Assembly (NCBI GenBank): GCA_949358305.1 | Contig: OX442316.1 | Span: forward strand, 9,300,001-9,364,000 | DNA: 64,000 nucleotides | Source of the DNA: Strigamia acuminata | Lineage: Eukaryota > Arthropoda > Chilopoda > Geophilomorpha > Linotaeniidae | Direction of reading: 5' to 3' | Shown here: positions 48,432-60,371 of the stretch, piece by piece | How the letters are laid out: each line of letters opens with the position of its first letter | Numbering within the stretch: the first letter of the stretch is position 1 | Notes under the pieces: model-generated | Database searches by the model: none | What the model was told of the DNA's origin: nothing | Seen by the model: the letters and a program-made list of their open reading frames with translations, nothing else | Translations under genes and position numbers: made by a program

Positions 48432-49600
48432 ACGTTCCACCAATCACTTATGTGTGAACGCAAGTTCTTCCCCTGCTTCTCAGGATTTATGAAAAGAAAG
48501 ACTCGTTTTTCAAAGTGATATGAAGATACGCAACTCATTTATCTTCATAGCCTCGTTAGTTGTTAAAAGTATTTCAACGTACCGTACGGTTATTAATTTG
48601 TGTGTTTGTTTTGATACGTCAGAACTTTGGAATTAATTTTTTGGATAATTTTAAACTGCCATTAGTTGATAGGAATTCAACTTTTTTGTACCAATTTTCA
48701 ATGTGTAAACACTTTTTCTGTATAGTCATCTTTAATTTCAAAATTGACTACTAGCATTTTTCTATGAAAATCTTAAGAAAAATGCATTTAATCATCAACC
48801 AGTTTTAAAATTACTGCCAAAATTGAGTAAAAACAAAATAATTGTGCAATAATTTGTAACGGCTGATACACATTTTAGTGGCAGCTTACAAATAGGACTG
48901 ATAATCAACATATTGCTTTAACACAAATTACATAAATGTTTAGACACGTCTTTCATTTTACGTCTGTAATGAAGGGCTTTTCAATCAAGTACTTCATAAA
49001 CAAGTACTTTTCAGCGTTATAAAAGACAACATCTGCAGCCACTGCACGTCGCAGCGACTGAATCGATACTAAACACTACCCATATAGTACAAAAATTAGT
49101 CTCGTAGGAATGTGGTAGCTAATGTACGGTCTTATTTTAACATCTTCACAGTTTTTCCTGAACTGAGGTGAATGTTAGGTGCTAGAGATCATCTAGGTGG
49201 AAGCATATCAACGGACAATAGGAAGACAACCGAGGAAAACAACTGTGTGGAAAAAAGTGTGAAAGTAGTTTTGTTTTTGAGATTACAGTGCAATTAGTTT
49301 TGTTAGTGTTGTGGTCAGCTTTTTATACCGGAAAATGGAAGAACAAAATAACATGACTTTCATTGTGTTGTGTTGTAAACTGAATTGATTTTCTTAAATT
49401 CTCAGTGCCCTACACAAATGGTGGGGATTTTTCAAGTGTTCACAACTTTTACCTACTATAGATTTCGTCTCGAAGTGAATTCATGTACAGATGGTACAAA
49501 CACTACCTATTCATAGAAATATACATTCTTTTCTTTACACGTATGTGTTTGTGTGAAAGTTTCTTGTTTATGAAAATAAATTGGGACTATTTTTAAGCCA
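48432..49600 (+). other. Dscam-B 3' UTR with poly(A) signal
   Basis: About 1.15 kb after the stop without a coding frame. A clear AATAAA is at 49575-49580. This leaves about 150 bp to the stop of the convergent aPKC gene, so the two 3' ends may overlap as antisense transcripts. Confidence 0.55.
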
Positions 49601-49729
49601 TAGCTATTACACAAAAATACCTAGATAAGTTACGTACCTCGCATAGAAATTCAAGCAATAATTGCTACGTGTGACGTTTAATTTCATCAAAAAAAATACA
49701 AAACTGTAAATAAGAAATTCAGTGATAAT

Positions 49730-51454
49730 TTAAACGTAATCTTCCAGTGACATGAGTAAAGGGTTTACATATTGAAATCCCTCAAATTCAGACTGATCAA
49801 TATTTTTTATCACGTATGGATTATCGGGCGTCAGCTGCACCGCTTCTTTCGTAAATTGGGCATCAAAATTGTCTACATCTCGTTCCGATTCCAAGTGCGG
49901 TTTAAACGGCGGCTCAATCTCTTTTTTCTCCAACAAATCCCAATCGATGGTTTTGAAAAAAACGTGAGTCGTAATTTCACTAAAGCCTAACTTCGGATCA
50001 CACCCGAGTCGTTCTGTCGGGTCCTTTAAAAAGAATCCCCTGAGTATAGATGCCGCTCGAACGGATAAAGACCTAGGAATACGAATCGGTTTATCCAATA
50101 TAACTTGGAATAAGTAATCTTCCGTGCATCGATCCGGATTGTCAACGTCGCCCACAACTTCAAATGGGGAACGACCAACCAACATCTCGTATAAAAGCAC
50201 GCCTAATGCCCACCAATCAACGCTAAAATTGTATTCGAGTCCCCGAATAATTTCAGGAGCAATATAATTCGGTGTGCCGCAAAATGTACTCGCTGTATCT
50301 CCTCCTCGTATTCCTTCCTTGCACATCCCGAAATCGGTTAACTTGATGTGGCCCTCGTGGTCCAAAAGGACGTTATCCAATTTCAAATCCCGGTATATAA
50401 TTCCTTTACTGTGAAGAAAATTCAGGGCGATGCATATTTCGGCCGAATAAAACCGCGCGTGGTCTTCGGGTAATCGGAGTTGACATCGCATGTGATTCAT
50501 GAGATCGCCTCCACGAATAAATTCAATGATAAAAATTAATCGGCTCGGAGTTTGAAAACACGAGTGCAAACCTACGAGAAAGGGATGATTCGATGCCGTT
50601 TCGAAAACATGTTTTTCAGTTTGCAACCAATCGATGTCCTCGTCGTCGGTAAATCTTTCTTTTTTGATCACCTTCATAGCGTAAATTACTTTTGTTTTTT
50701 TCAGTTCAACCATGAAAACTTTGGCGTAACTTCCACGTCCGATCACGCGAATTAATTCAAAGTCATTCAAGTTGTAATGCTTCGGGTTGTAGTCGGGTCC
50801 CGATTCGACATTGTTGACAGCCTGCGGTCGACTGTTGAGCTTATCGTTGGCCAAGTCTCTCAGCGCAACGTGTTTCTTTTCATTGCACGCGGAATCGGTG
50901 TGCACATAATCGGTGTTGCAGGGTAGTCGAACCAACTTGTGGCATTTTTTGTGCACCAACAATTTACACGCGATGCACTTGAAACCCTGGCGACCGAGTC
51001 CCCAAATGCTGTCGAAACAAAAAGCGCAAACCGTTCTGCGATTGAATCGTTCGGCTTCAAAATCATGTCCATTAACTTTGTACAGTTTTTTCCATCGGCG
51101 AGCGCCGTGACGATACACATTTCGGTCTTCACCGGCACAAGGCCTGCCTGGCTCCGATGGCACGCATGGAAAAACGTGAATTTTCAATTCCGAATCATTA
51201 TTCAGCTTATACAGACGAATTGCTTCGTCCAACTCTTCTTGACTGGAAATTGTGCACGGATCACCGTCTTCGTCTATCCATTTCATAGTAAATTCTTGTT
51301 TAATATCGAATCTGCACATTTCCCTCATTTCCTTCGTCAGAGCTTCGATACTTCCGTTCGAGTTGACGTATGTGACCATCATCTTTCCACTGTACGCTGT
51401 TTTAATTTTAATTTCATCAGGATTGTAGCTTTTATGCGACCGTTTAGCTGACAT
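49730..51454 (-). CDS. aPKC: Atypical protein kinase C (intronless coding region)
   Basis: Serine/threonine kinase of the Par polarity complex in animals. 574 residues in one exon. PB1 domain at about 16-100 with the acidic WIDEDGDPC segment that binds Par-6 type partners. Single C1 zinc domain at about 122-172. Kinase domain: glycine loop GRGSYAKV (about 240), Lys of YAMK (about 258), YRDLKLDN (about 355), DFG (about 375), activation loop [12 protein letters not shown] (about 390). The C-tail turn motif (LTPDNP) and [10 protein letters not shown] follow; Glu replaces the hydrophobic-motif phosphosite, as expected in atypical PKCs. All catalytic residues are present. aPKC genes normally have many introns, so a single coding exon suggests a functional retrocopy or massive intron loss. 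No poly(A) tract is seen at its 3' side. Confidence 0.93.
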   Translation of the reverse strand: MSAKRSHKSYNPDEIKIKTAYSGKMMVTYVNSNGSIEALTKEMREMCRFDIKQEFTMKWIDEDGDPCTISSQEELDEAIRLYKLNNDSELKIHVFPCVPSEPGRPCAGEDRNVYRHGARRWKKLYKVNGHDFEAERFNRRTVCAFCFDSIWGLGRQGFKCIACKLLVHKKCHKLVRLPCNTDYVHTDSACNEKKHVALRDLANDKLNSRPQAVNNVESGPDYNPKHYNLNDFELIRVIGRGSYAKVFMVELKKTKVIYAMKVIKKERFTDDEDIDWLQTEKHVFETASNHPFLVGLHSCFQTPSRLIFIIEFIRGGDLMNHMRCQLRLPEDHARFYSAEICIALNFLHSKGIIYRDLKLDNVLLDHEGHIKLTDFGMCKEGIRGGDTASTFCGTPNYIAPEIIRGLEYNFSVDWWALGVLLYEMLVGRSPFEVVGDVDNPDRCTEDYLFQVILDKPIRIPRSLSVRAASILRGFFLKDPTERLGCDPKLGFSEITTHVFFKTIDWDLLEKKEIEPPFKPHLESERDVDNFDAQFTKEAVQLTPDNPYVIKNIDQSEFEGFQYVNPLLMSLEDYV

Positions 51455-51465
51455 TTTTTCTAAAT

Positions 51466-51548
51466 CTGGAATTAAATATTATAAATAATCAGCGTTTAAT
51501 CCAACAAATAACGAGAAAAGAAAAGAAAGCTCGATTCGTTCAACTCAC
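51466..51548 (-). other. 5' UTR intron of the aPKC gene
   Basis: On the minus strand an excellent donor (CACAG|GTGAGTTG, exon end at 51549) is followed 83 bp later by an acceptor (TTCCAG|ATTTAG, exon start at 51465), 11 bases upstream of the ATG. It implies a non-coding first exon upstream of 51549. Splice consensus only. Confidence 0.6.
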
Positions 51549-51599
51549 CTGTGTTAGCACACGCGCCGCTGTCTTGTAATAAGTTCTCACTTAACACGT

Positions 51600-54291
51600 G
51601 ACTGTCACCAGATGAGTCACGTACTGAAAGAGAGGGCAGAGGGAGTTGGAACAATCGCGTAGCATATTTCTTCACAATGGAAAGTGCACATTCCCTATCC
51701 CCCTATCTGACCCAGTAACTATTTTCTCTTTTCAGCTTGGATTATCATTAATGCCTTTGGCGCGCTGGTGGAAGCAAGCAGCAATGCTCAACCATGCATG
51801 TAGTGAATTTGAGGTTTGTTACGATTTATTTATTTACCATATTCTAGTTTTTAATTTTTTTTAAATTTATATTTTATTAACGCCTTTTGTTTTGTTTTTT
51901 TGTTAATGTGTAGTGTATCCTTTCCATTCATATTTGCGAGCTCGTTCGCTCATCTTTCAGTAGTTGAGCACGCGTTTATTTCAAGGTTACTTTTCCGGCC
52001 AATAGTTTCACCCAAGCCAACTCACCTTGCAACATTACGCTACTAATTATCATGAGTTTTCACTCCTTTCTATTTCTCTAAATTCCGCTGCTACTACTTT
52101 ATTTTAACATTTATGAATAACATTTATTTTGTTTTTAATAGGACGTTAATTAAGTTCAGGCAGAAACCAGAATTACCATGAACCATGCTTAAAGAAGATT
52201 TATTAATTATTAACTTTTTATATTACATTTTACTTTGGAAATGTTTGAAAGACTTTTGTATTGTATTTTACTTTAAAAAAAATAAATCAATTTCAATAAG
52301 TATTATATTTTTCTTTGCACAAATGCTTAACTCATGAATATCTAAAGAATTTATCATTAAAAAAAAATCTGTGCACACAATCAGCGACTTCATTGACTGA
52401 AAACAATGTTTTTATGACAATATCATTGCTGGGAAACTGCTTTGCACCAGTGCAAATTGGAACAGGAGCTGCGTGTGTAAATAGAAGGTAAGTGATGGGA
52501 GAAAAACCAAATTTTAATAAGTGCTCAAAATGACCTGGAAACAACAAAACCTGTGTGAAATGACTTTACACTGGCGGAACTACTGGACGAAGAACCCTGC
52601 ATTGCTCAAACCGCAACCATCAACCCTCAACCATCAAACCCCAAATGAATTTTTTCAAATACAAACTACTTTCTGGCACATTTTTCAAACATAAGTTACT
52701 TTTGATACTAAAAATAAGAATTTTTAAAATTCCAAATACAATTTTTTGATATATTTGGTCAATATCTATAAAATGACCATAAAATGAAAAGATGCTTCAA
52801 CATACAGTAATTTACTAAAATAACGGATGTATAAAACTATGCACCATAAATTGTGTTCGGTGATAATGGGAGTGTGGAAGCACCTGAATAACTTTGAAAA
52901 GGATAAGTTTGATAATATAAAATGACAGATTTGCTTTGTAATTTACTAATTTCTCGTCTTTTGTCGAATAAATTTTCGTGGTGGATGGCCCAAATATATT
53001 TTGCAGAGATTCCGAAAATTTGAGTTTCGCCGCTGTTTCCAGAATTTGAATCTGACATCAGAAGTTGTTGCACTTTTCTATCACTGTTTCAGAGTTACGG
53101 ATCTAAAACCGATTAATGCAACAACAAAAAAAATTGGAAAATGCTCAAAATAAGCTGAGAACAAATGAATTTGTGAAAAAAGAACCTCCAAACTCCGACT
53201 CTAGCCTCAACACAAACTGCTTCGTCCAAATCTTTTTGACTACTGTAGGCCAAGGATCACTATCACATTCATATTTATTTTTATTTATTTTTCATCGTTT
53301 GATTGGTGGCGGAAACCAGCTTGTATCTTTCAAAGCACAACCGAGCAATGAACTCGCATTTTTGCACCTGGGCTATAAAGCAGGTCCCGTTCAACAACTC
53401 ATGTATAAACGGTAGCGGCACCTAGCGAGTCACGAGAGAATTCGAAAGAAAATTCATACGACGACCAAGTAACAACATCCATCACCTATCGACAAATTTA
53501 TAAAACTAAACTTTTATAAACTAAGCTTTAATTAAGTATTATCAAATTGTTTTGACTTCGAAATTCCTAAGCAAATATTAAAGCATTTGTCCAAGAAAAC
53601 GGTAGTTCAATTTTAATTTATCTTATTTGCTTTTATTGGTTTCAACTTGTTAACACCAGGTTAACACTGAAAAAGAAATGCTCACTCATTTTCATTCATC
53701 GTCTCATTCCCGGTCGTTGTTTCCTACTGTTAGCGTTTCATCTCATTAGTCATTCGAGGATTTTTTTTTTAGGTAATTTCTGTATGGCCCTAATTAAAGA
53801 GAGTCCTATTTCTTTTCCTTACTGTACATGTTTCTACTTTGTTTTACCACAAACAGTGCATATGCCGGCTTTTATACTGCTCTCGGTGTGTTATGTTATA
53901 ATTGAAGAATTTGTAGATTCAAAGGTATTTTTTGTTAATGTCTTTCGAGTCGGTCACTGCGTCTTTTCCCAAATATGCCCCGGTGAAAATTTAGTCACTG
54001 AAATCGAATCTGGATTGAAAGGCATTAGAAGAAATTAAAAGGAAAAACCTATTTTAAGCTACAATCTTTTAAAATCACTATTCTTTAATATTACGTTTAA
54101 AACCTGCTTCGTGTAGCTTTGCTTTGCTTTTAATTTTTTCTTTCCTACAATTCGCTCGTTTTTTACACAATTAAATCATCATTTTTTTTTTATAAGTCTT
54201 TTCTTTCTACTATATAATGCAATAAACTCGAGTTCGGCACCTATCCGGACCAATAATCTCTTTAATAACAAATTTTTATCGTCACCAACAG
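51600..54291. other. Intergenic stretch between aPKC and the Q/P-rich gene
   Basis: AT-rich. A possible exon (51745-51813, after cttttcag and before gtttg) codes for LGLSLMPLARWWKQA but has no confirmed partner. An 84-codon frame at 53784-54038 has a hydrophobic segment but no recognisable homology. I do not call either as a gene. The region presumably contains the promoters of both flanking genes. Confidence 0.35.
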
Positions 54292-54322
54292 CTCTAGTAA
54301 TTCAGACAATAACAGTTGGACA

Positions 54323-56300
54323 ATGACGGACAGAAAGTTTGTGCAGCACGAAATGGACGACGCTCAAAATGGTGCGGAAATATTAGCCGACAGAGAGACC
54401 CCGAGGATCGAAGGGCAAAAGCAGACAAATTTTGCAGTAATGAATGTATTGCCCCAGTTGGCAGCAGTGGCACAGAACCCGGTGAAATATTTTTCGCAGT
54501 TGGAAAATCTTAACATTGTCATAACCTATTTTTTTTGGATTTTATGTTTTTAAGCATACGAGTCACAATGGTGCAATTACCCAGAACGGGCAGAATTTTC
54601 AACTGGGGCCACCGCCGGCTAATCAAGCCAGCAATTATCAACAGCCACAGCAAAGACCTCAGCTTACTGGACAATCATGTAAACTGCCAACTTCTCCATG
54701 GTCTCAGATTACTGAACAACCATCAGAACTGTCACCATTTCAATGGCCTCATCTTACTAGACGACCATCTAATTCTAAACCTACTGCCAAGTGTCATCAA
54801 CAGCTTCAGCATAAGAAACAATCAACTAAACCACCGGCTATTAAAGCCAAGAGTCTTCAAAAACTACAGAAACCGTCTCAGTTTACTGGAAAACCATCTA
54901 ACTTGCAGAATCAGTTGCAAATGGACGTGCCGAAGCCTGGACATTGGCCTAACCCTCTTGTTGCAACTGGATTTAATTATCCTAATGTGGTCGTAATGGG
55001 TTCAGACTTTAAGCCACATCCAATACTGGGGAGACATGTAAAGAATCCTGAAAGAGTTGGTAAAGATATTAAGGTATCATTGCAAGAAGACAATCTCCAA
55101 GTCGCAGAATCTCCCAACGGTCAGCTTGGCCGCTCGAAATTTTACAACACAAATGAGGTAGGCCACAGTTCCAAAACTCTCACTGTGTCCGCTCAGGTAT
55201 TTGAAAATGAGAATTTGTGTAATTAATGGTTTGGTAATTTTTTTTCAAAGCGCTCTTCTCAGTTCTCTCCTGATTACGGCAACACGATGCTCAACAAGCC
55301 GAGACCATCGGACCAGACTCGGTCGCTCCGAAAGTCGCCGGGCAATGGCAGGGGCAGTCAACGACCCTGCGCGCCATACACTCAGAGAGCCTCACCTCAG
55401 AGTTACCTACCTCATTCGCAGAGCCAGCAAACACCCTTTCTGTCGTGTCAGCCTGAGCGGCTGCCTTACACTCATTTTCTGTCTTACTCTCAACTGCTGC
55501 TTTCCCCTCAACAAGGAATGCCGCACTCACAGGTCAAGACCAATCAGTTTGCTTTTTCCACCAAAAATGAGCTGTTGAACACCACATTAGCTTCTCACGT
55601 GTGCCCTCAGGTTTTTAAAAATCTTTTAATTTTTTACAAATAATTTTTGTAACTAATGATGTGATAATTTTTACTAAAGCACTCGACGAGTGTCCCAGAT
55701 TGCCAGAAGTGTGCTGAGTACAAAATGGTGTCCGACGATAGGTGGAGTCCACTAATCCAGCGATCAGATCTTAAATTAACTAATCCTGAACAACGAGTGC
55801 CACACACGCAGATTTTGACGGTTCAACATACACCGTATTCTCAGATGTCAACACAAGGCGATGCGCCGAACCGTAATCGCTCTGGTGTTCTACAGATGTC
55901 ACAATCGGACGCAGGAAGACGGCCAAGATTCGAACAACGGAATCGGCAACAACACACAATGACTGTTGTGAACACTGAGAGTCAATCGCCGGACCAGACC
56001 AATTCTCATGCTCCGCCCGTTCGGAGAGAGTTTCAGCCGGAACAGGTATTGCATCACTTATTCAACCTTCATGTCCAGTATTTAAACGATTTGAATATTA
56101 CAGCACGAGCGGAAAGTGCAACAATCTTTTACATGTCCAACAGGACAGAACCAGAAATCTCATGCCGGCAACGGTTCGTTACCATGCCGTATCGACATGC
56201 CCACTGGTTAAACAACTCACGAATATTTTAATTCTATTTAAATAAATTTTGCTTTGTTTAGAAACAGACGACATTGACAAACCCTCAAAGACGACAGTGA
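54323..56300 (+). CDS. Gln/Pro/Ser-rich protein of unknown function, five phase-0 exons
   Basis: I do not recognise this gene. Proposed exons: 54323-54481, 54555-55196, 55251-55610, 55680-56045, 56262-56300 (TGA), about 521 residues. The coding part of every exon is a multiple of three, all introns (55-216 bp) are phase 0, and exons 2-4 each end in CAG before a gtattt, gttttt or gtattg donor. The protein is rich in Q, P, S, N and T and probably disordered. Exon 2 has an imperfect repeated motif of the type QLTGQSCKLP, QITEQPSELS, HLTRRPSNSK, QFTGKPSNLQ. There is no signal peptide or membrane span. The exon containing the ATG starts at an acceptor (54292) and is open upstream of the ATG, so the true start may be in an earlier exon. 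Exon 4 could instead read through to a stop at 56231. Confidence 0.55.
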
Positions 56301-56405
56301 CAAACCCTCAAAGACGACAGTGACAAACCCTCAAAGACGACAGTGACAAACCCTCAAAGACGACAGTGACAAACCCTCAAAGACGACAGTGACAAACCCT
56401 CAAAG
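56268..56405 (+). repeat. 23-bp tandem repeat, six copies, crossing the stop codon of the Q/P-rich gene
   Basis: Six head-to-tail copies of a 23-bp unit (acgacagtgacaaaccctca plus aag) run exactly from 56268 to 56405. Copies are near-identical: the first has att for agt. 23 is not a multiple of three, so the frame rotates, and the stop TGA falls in the second copy. Confidence 0.95.
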
Positions 56406-56638
56406 AGGACAAATTTTTACAGCCAGGTGCCACTTTAAACCTTCCAATCATAGACATGTGACTGCCATTAGCCCCAGGTTTCTTATTATGAATAGATTAA
56501 ATGCTAATCTTAATTATTGAACTTAATTTGTGAGCTTAGAATATGAAAGTCTCACTCGTAGGTAAAAAGGGGTTTGCTGCTGCAGCCGCTATCAAAATGA
56601 CGCGTGTACATTGTTTAAAGTACAAAGCTAGAGTTTAC

Positions 56639-56738
56639 GTTTTAGACAAATATTGAAGTGTGTGTTTTAGACAAATATTGAAGTGTGTGTTTTAGACAAA
56701 TATTGAAGTGTGTGTTTTAGACAAATATTGAAGTGTGA
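56639..56738 (+). repeat. 25-bp tandem repeat, four copies
   Basis: Four near-identical 25-bp units beginning gttttagacaaatattgaag, with the last ending in tga instead of tgt. It lies in non-coding sequence 230 bp downstream of the 23-bp array, possibly in the 3' UTR of the same gene. Confidence 0.95.
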
Positions 56739-56739
56739 T

Positions 56740-58440
56740 GTGTTTTATGAAACAGTGAAACTGATATTAATTTGGTTGTCAGGACGAATGAAATTTGTAT
56801 TCGAGTACATTTTTTAGTTTTAAAGATTTTTTTAGAATGACAAATTTAAGTTTAATGTTTTTAATTTTCTGTGAGTGCATTTGTAAATTGTCTTTTTGAT
56901 GGCATTTGATACAAACGTAAAAATATAATTTTTTATGTTGGAAATAAATCGATTTAGTTTGAATGCTATACATATTTACAAGTGTACGTATACGGTATAT
57001 ATAAAAAATGTTTTAAATTCCTTCAGAACATCTTCAAAATATTTAATTATTGTACCATTTTAAAGGTTGCGATAGTGCACCACAGATTGCAAATTTGTTT
57101 TTCCTTTCGATCCTCACTATCGTAAAAAAGTAAGTACTACAACATGACTTTAATCCGCAAAAGTTCTAATAACTAAATTCAAAATTTTTATTTTTTATTG
57201 GCAAATATACGTGATCAATATTATCCACAAATATTTTTCCTTTTTGTCTGACTAAGTGTATACGGTAACAAGAATTTAATCTTAATAAAGGTCAGGATAC
57301 TGTATATAAACCGAATCTTTTTCCTTACCCGGCCGTGCTGATCTTTTACATACATCGGGATTCGATTACTCGATGGTTCAGATGATGTGGTGTAATTGGA
57401 GCTTGAGTTGCAACTGAATAAAGAAAGATGTTTAACGCTTAAATTGAGTTATAATTAATTCACAAGATCATCTTTCTAATTACTTGAAAGTTTAAAAATT
57501 GTGTTCGCTTGTCTGCCGTAGCAACCGTTGTCCACGCATGCGTCTCGGAAATTATAAGCGTCGTTTCATGCTTGGTTTCGTATTGCAGGTTTCTTTCACT
57601 AGGGTGCAACATATTGTCCACTAGGACGGCGAGGAAATTCAAATATGTATTCAAATATAAAAATTAAACAAAAAAGAAAGACATTCAATTTCGTTCCGTC
57701 AGTTTAGTATGCACTCAAATGATGCACACAAAGTTGCGTTGCGTAGCAACTTTTGATATTTCTTTGGTTACAATTTTTATCATAAGGTGTCAGCATGCTG
57801 GAATTTGACTTTTTTTCCAGAAATTTCTGTTATTTTCAATTGGATATTCAAATTGGATGACGGAGAGTTTGTATTTTGCATTTTTATTTTCGTCTTAGTT
57901 TTCACTAGTTTTTCCTGCTCGGAGACGAAGCAAGCACGCACGCACGCAACGGTCTGAGGTGAGTTTCTTTGAATTTACTTTCTAGTTTTTAGCTTTTAGT
58001 TTAGCTTTAATTTTTTACTTTATTTTTGTTGTTTTTCAAGCACCAGTTAGGGCGAGAGAATATTGAATTTGTTTTATCGTTAGTTTTATTTAATATTGTG
58101 TGCATATGCTATCTAATTTTATTTTGGAATGTGCGACGGGGTTTTCAATCTTTTATTGTCAATTTATTCATGCTTTTAAGCAACTTATTTTACATTTTTA
58201 TAAAATAGGTTTATCGACGGGTCGATTTGGTCGAATGACGAGGACGAACAACTTGGACAGCACAGCACAGCACAGCACAGCAGAGCAATGAAATGAAATG
58301 AATTCCTCGGAAAACGTAAACCAATTCCCAGATTCTTTTTAATCTTAATTTTACTTAATTATACTATTTTATTGCTGTATATTTTAATTTTATTATAAAT
58401 TATAAATTTTAATCATTATTATATAATTTTTATTAGCATT
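56740..58440. other. Non-coding AT-rich stretch
   Basis: No coding frame with recognisable features. It contains an (AGCAC)n pentanucleotide run at 58257-58287. A possible exon end (ggtctgag|gtgagt at 57952-57965) cannot be connected to anything. Confidence 0.4.
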
Positions 58441-58656
58441 TTGTATAATTTCCATTATTATTTTTGTAAAATTACTATTTTTTTGTACAATTTCCATTTT
58501 TTTGTACAATTTTCATTTTTTTTGTACAATTTTCATTTTTTTTGTACAATTTTCATTTTTTTTGTACAATTTTCATTTTTTTTGTACAATTTTCATTTTT
58601 TTTGTACAATTTTCATTTTTTTTGTACAATTTTCATTCTTTTGTACAATTTTTATT
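58441..58656. repeat. 20-bp tandem repeat (about ten copies)
   Basis: Period of 20 bp with core tttgtacaattttcattttt. The first three units are degenerate and the last six nearly identical. Open frames across it (FFCTIFIFFVQFSF type) are products of the repeat and not a gene. Confidence 0.92.
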
Positions 58657-58742
58657 TTCGTTTTAGTGTAGTTGTATATTAATTTTTGTTTCCAGGCTAA
58701 AATATATCAACACCAGGAAGCCATCGCAGGACATCTTTTTGG

Positions 58743-58771
58743 GGACCCAGAGCGTGGCACACTCTGGGTCC
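58743..58771. repeat. Short GC-rich hairpin, 10-bp arms
   Basis: ggacccagag (58743-58752), 9-nt loop, ctctgggtcc (58762-58771). It is strikingly GC-rich in AT-rich surroundings. About 30 bp further on is a polypurine run (aaggggga, about 58798) followed by tgtttacccg. This arrangement recalls the 3' end of an LTR element. Confidence 0.6.
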
Positions 58772-58799
58772 TGGGTGTGGTAAAACGGCGGAGTCTCAA

Positions 58800-60371
58800 G
58801 GGGGATGTTTACCCGAGATTATCCTTAAATGGTTCGTTATAACCCGCTTAAACCTTTGATTTGCCATATTTTTTCCTTTTAAGGAAAAATTTGTACGTTA
58901 TTTTATGTATAGTGTATTTTATTTCAATAAAGTTTTATTTTCTATAAGCTATGTCATTTCTGCACAAATTATTCTAAGTCCAAAAATCAATAACGCAAAT
59001 CCATGCCGAATTTTTATAGGTTTGGACTTAGAAGAAAAAAGGGATGGAGGATGGGTATACAGATTCCCCATTTTATTGTAAAGTGTAAATAAAACAGCAA
59101 AAGAATTTTAAAGTATATTGTACAAATTATAGTTTTTTTTTGTAGGTTTATTTAAACTACAAAAAAAACTATAAAAGACAACACACAAATTTTATTGCAC
59201 TTGAGATAAAAATTACAAATAAAATATTCAAAAATATAAAAAATATTAACAAATAAAATTCTTCAGAGGATTCACAATGGGTTGCCTCTAGAATGGAAAT
59301 CCTTGTTTGAACCTGCAATATACAAAAAAAAATTAGTAACTCTTAAACTAATTAACCAATAAAATCAACAAAATGAAACCAATAAATAAAACATACGCTG
59401 TCAAAGAGAAATAGGACATGAAAATTTAAAACAAAGTCGGCACAAAAAACAATTTAAATGTGCAAACAATTCAAATTTATAACTATGTATCTACCGTCGA
59501 GAAAAACCGCTAGAAAACTAATAATTACAACTTATTCATTAAACTTAAATAGCGCAGTGCTAAAACGAGACAAACCCTTATTAAATGAGAGGCCAAAGTG
59601 TAAAATATTTAAAAACAAGACTCACCGTAGTAAATCCAAGACATCTATTCCTCCAGCGAGTCGGTCACCGAATGGCAAAAACCTTTCTTAAAGTGAAGTG
59701 AAAAAAAAAATATGCAAAGTAGTATTTGTATGCAGACTAATCAGCATAGCCAATCAAAAACTGTGGAAACTTCTAGAAGCGTTGCAATTTCCTGTCGCAC
59801 ATGTTTCCACCTATACTCTGTTTCAGAAAACTTGCGACAAACTCTCATTGGCTATCCACCTTTTCGCCACAAGAGGACTCTGATCCAGACCATTCATTTC
59901 ATCTTATTTGCTGCTTAATATCTAATAGCAGTTTCCCTGCCATGTTCAGAATAAAACTCAACTATTCACTTGATGAGTCGAACCTCCAAGTGTTGTGTGA
60001 AGGTTGATGTATCAACTCGGACCCATCCCGCCCTGACGGGTGGGTCACTTACAGGCCTTGACCCCCTTACAACGCAGAGTTCTGTTTCCAGTAGTTCCGC
60101 TTCTAGTCCGACCAAAAACGTCCATGTGCTTTCGCGACCACCCACTTTTTCGCCCTAAAGATAAAAATTTATTTTCTTGTCACAGAAAAGTTGATAGCCA
60201 CAACAAACTGTTCAAAAACTATTATTTATTTCAAATAACAATCATTCGGTATAAATTCAGTAATTGTTTATCATTTCTATGCAAACCCCAGCTTTTCACC
60301 CATTGCTTTGACGTCGAAACAATGCTAAAATAATAATAATATTAAAATCAAACTCAAAATAAAATGTATTT
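58800..60371. other. Non-coding stretch, possible LTR remnant at its start
   Basis: Sequence from about 58806 starts TGTTTACCCG after a polypurine run and contains AATAAAGTTTTATTTT near 58926, as an LTR might. No second copy was found. The rest is AT-rich with short open frames lacking features. Confidence 0.3.

Noticed and set aside
51646-51864. Exon-like segment encoding LGLSLMPLARWWKQA
   Set aside because: Acceptor and donor look fair, but no partner exons in frame were found.
53784-54038. 84-codon frame with an ATG and a hydrophobic segment
   Set aside because: AT-rich region, no recognisable family, no promoter or splice support; length is compatible with chance.
58441-58671. Open frame rich in Phe and Ile
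   Set aside because: It is a by-product of a 20-bp tandem repeat.
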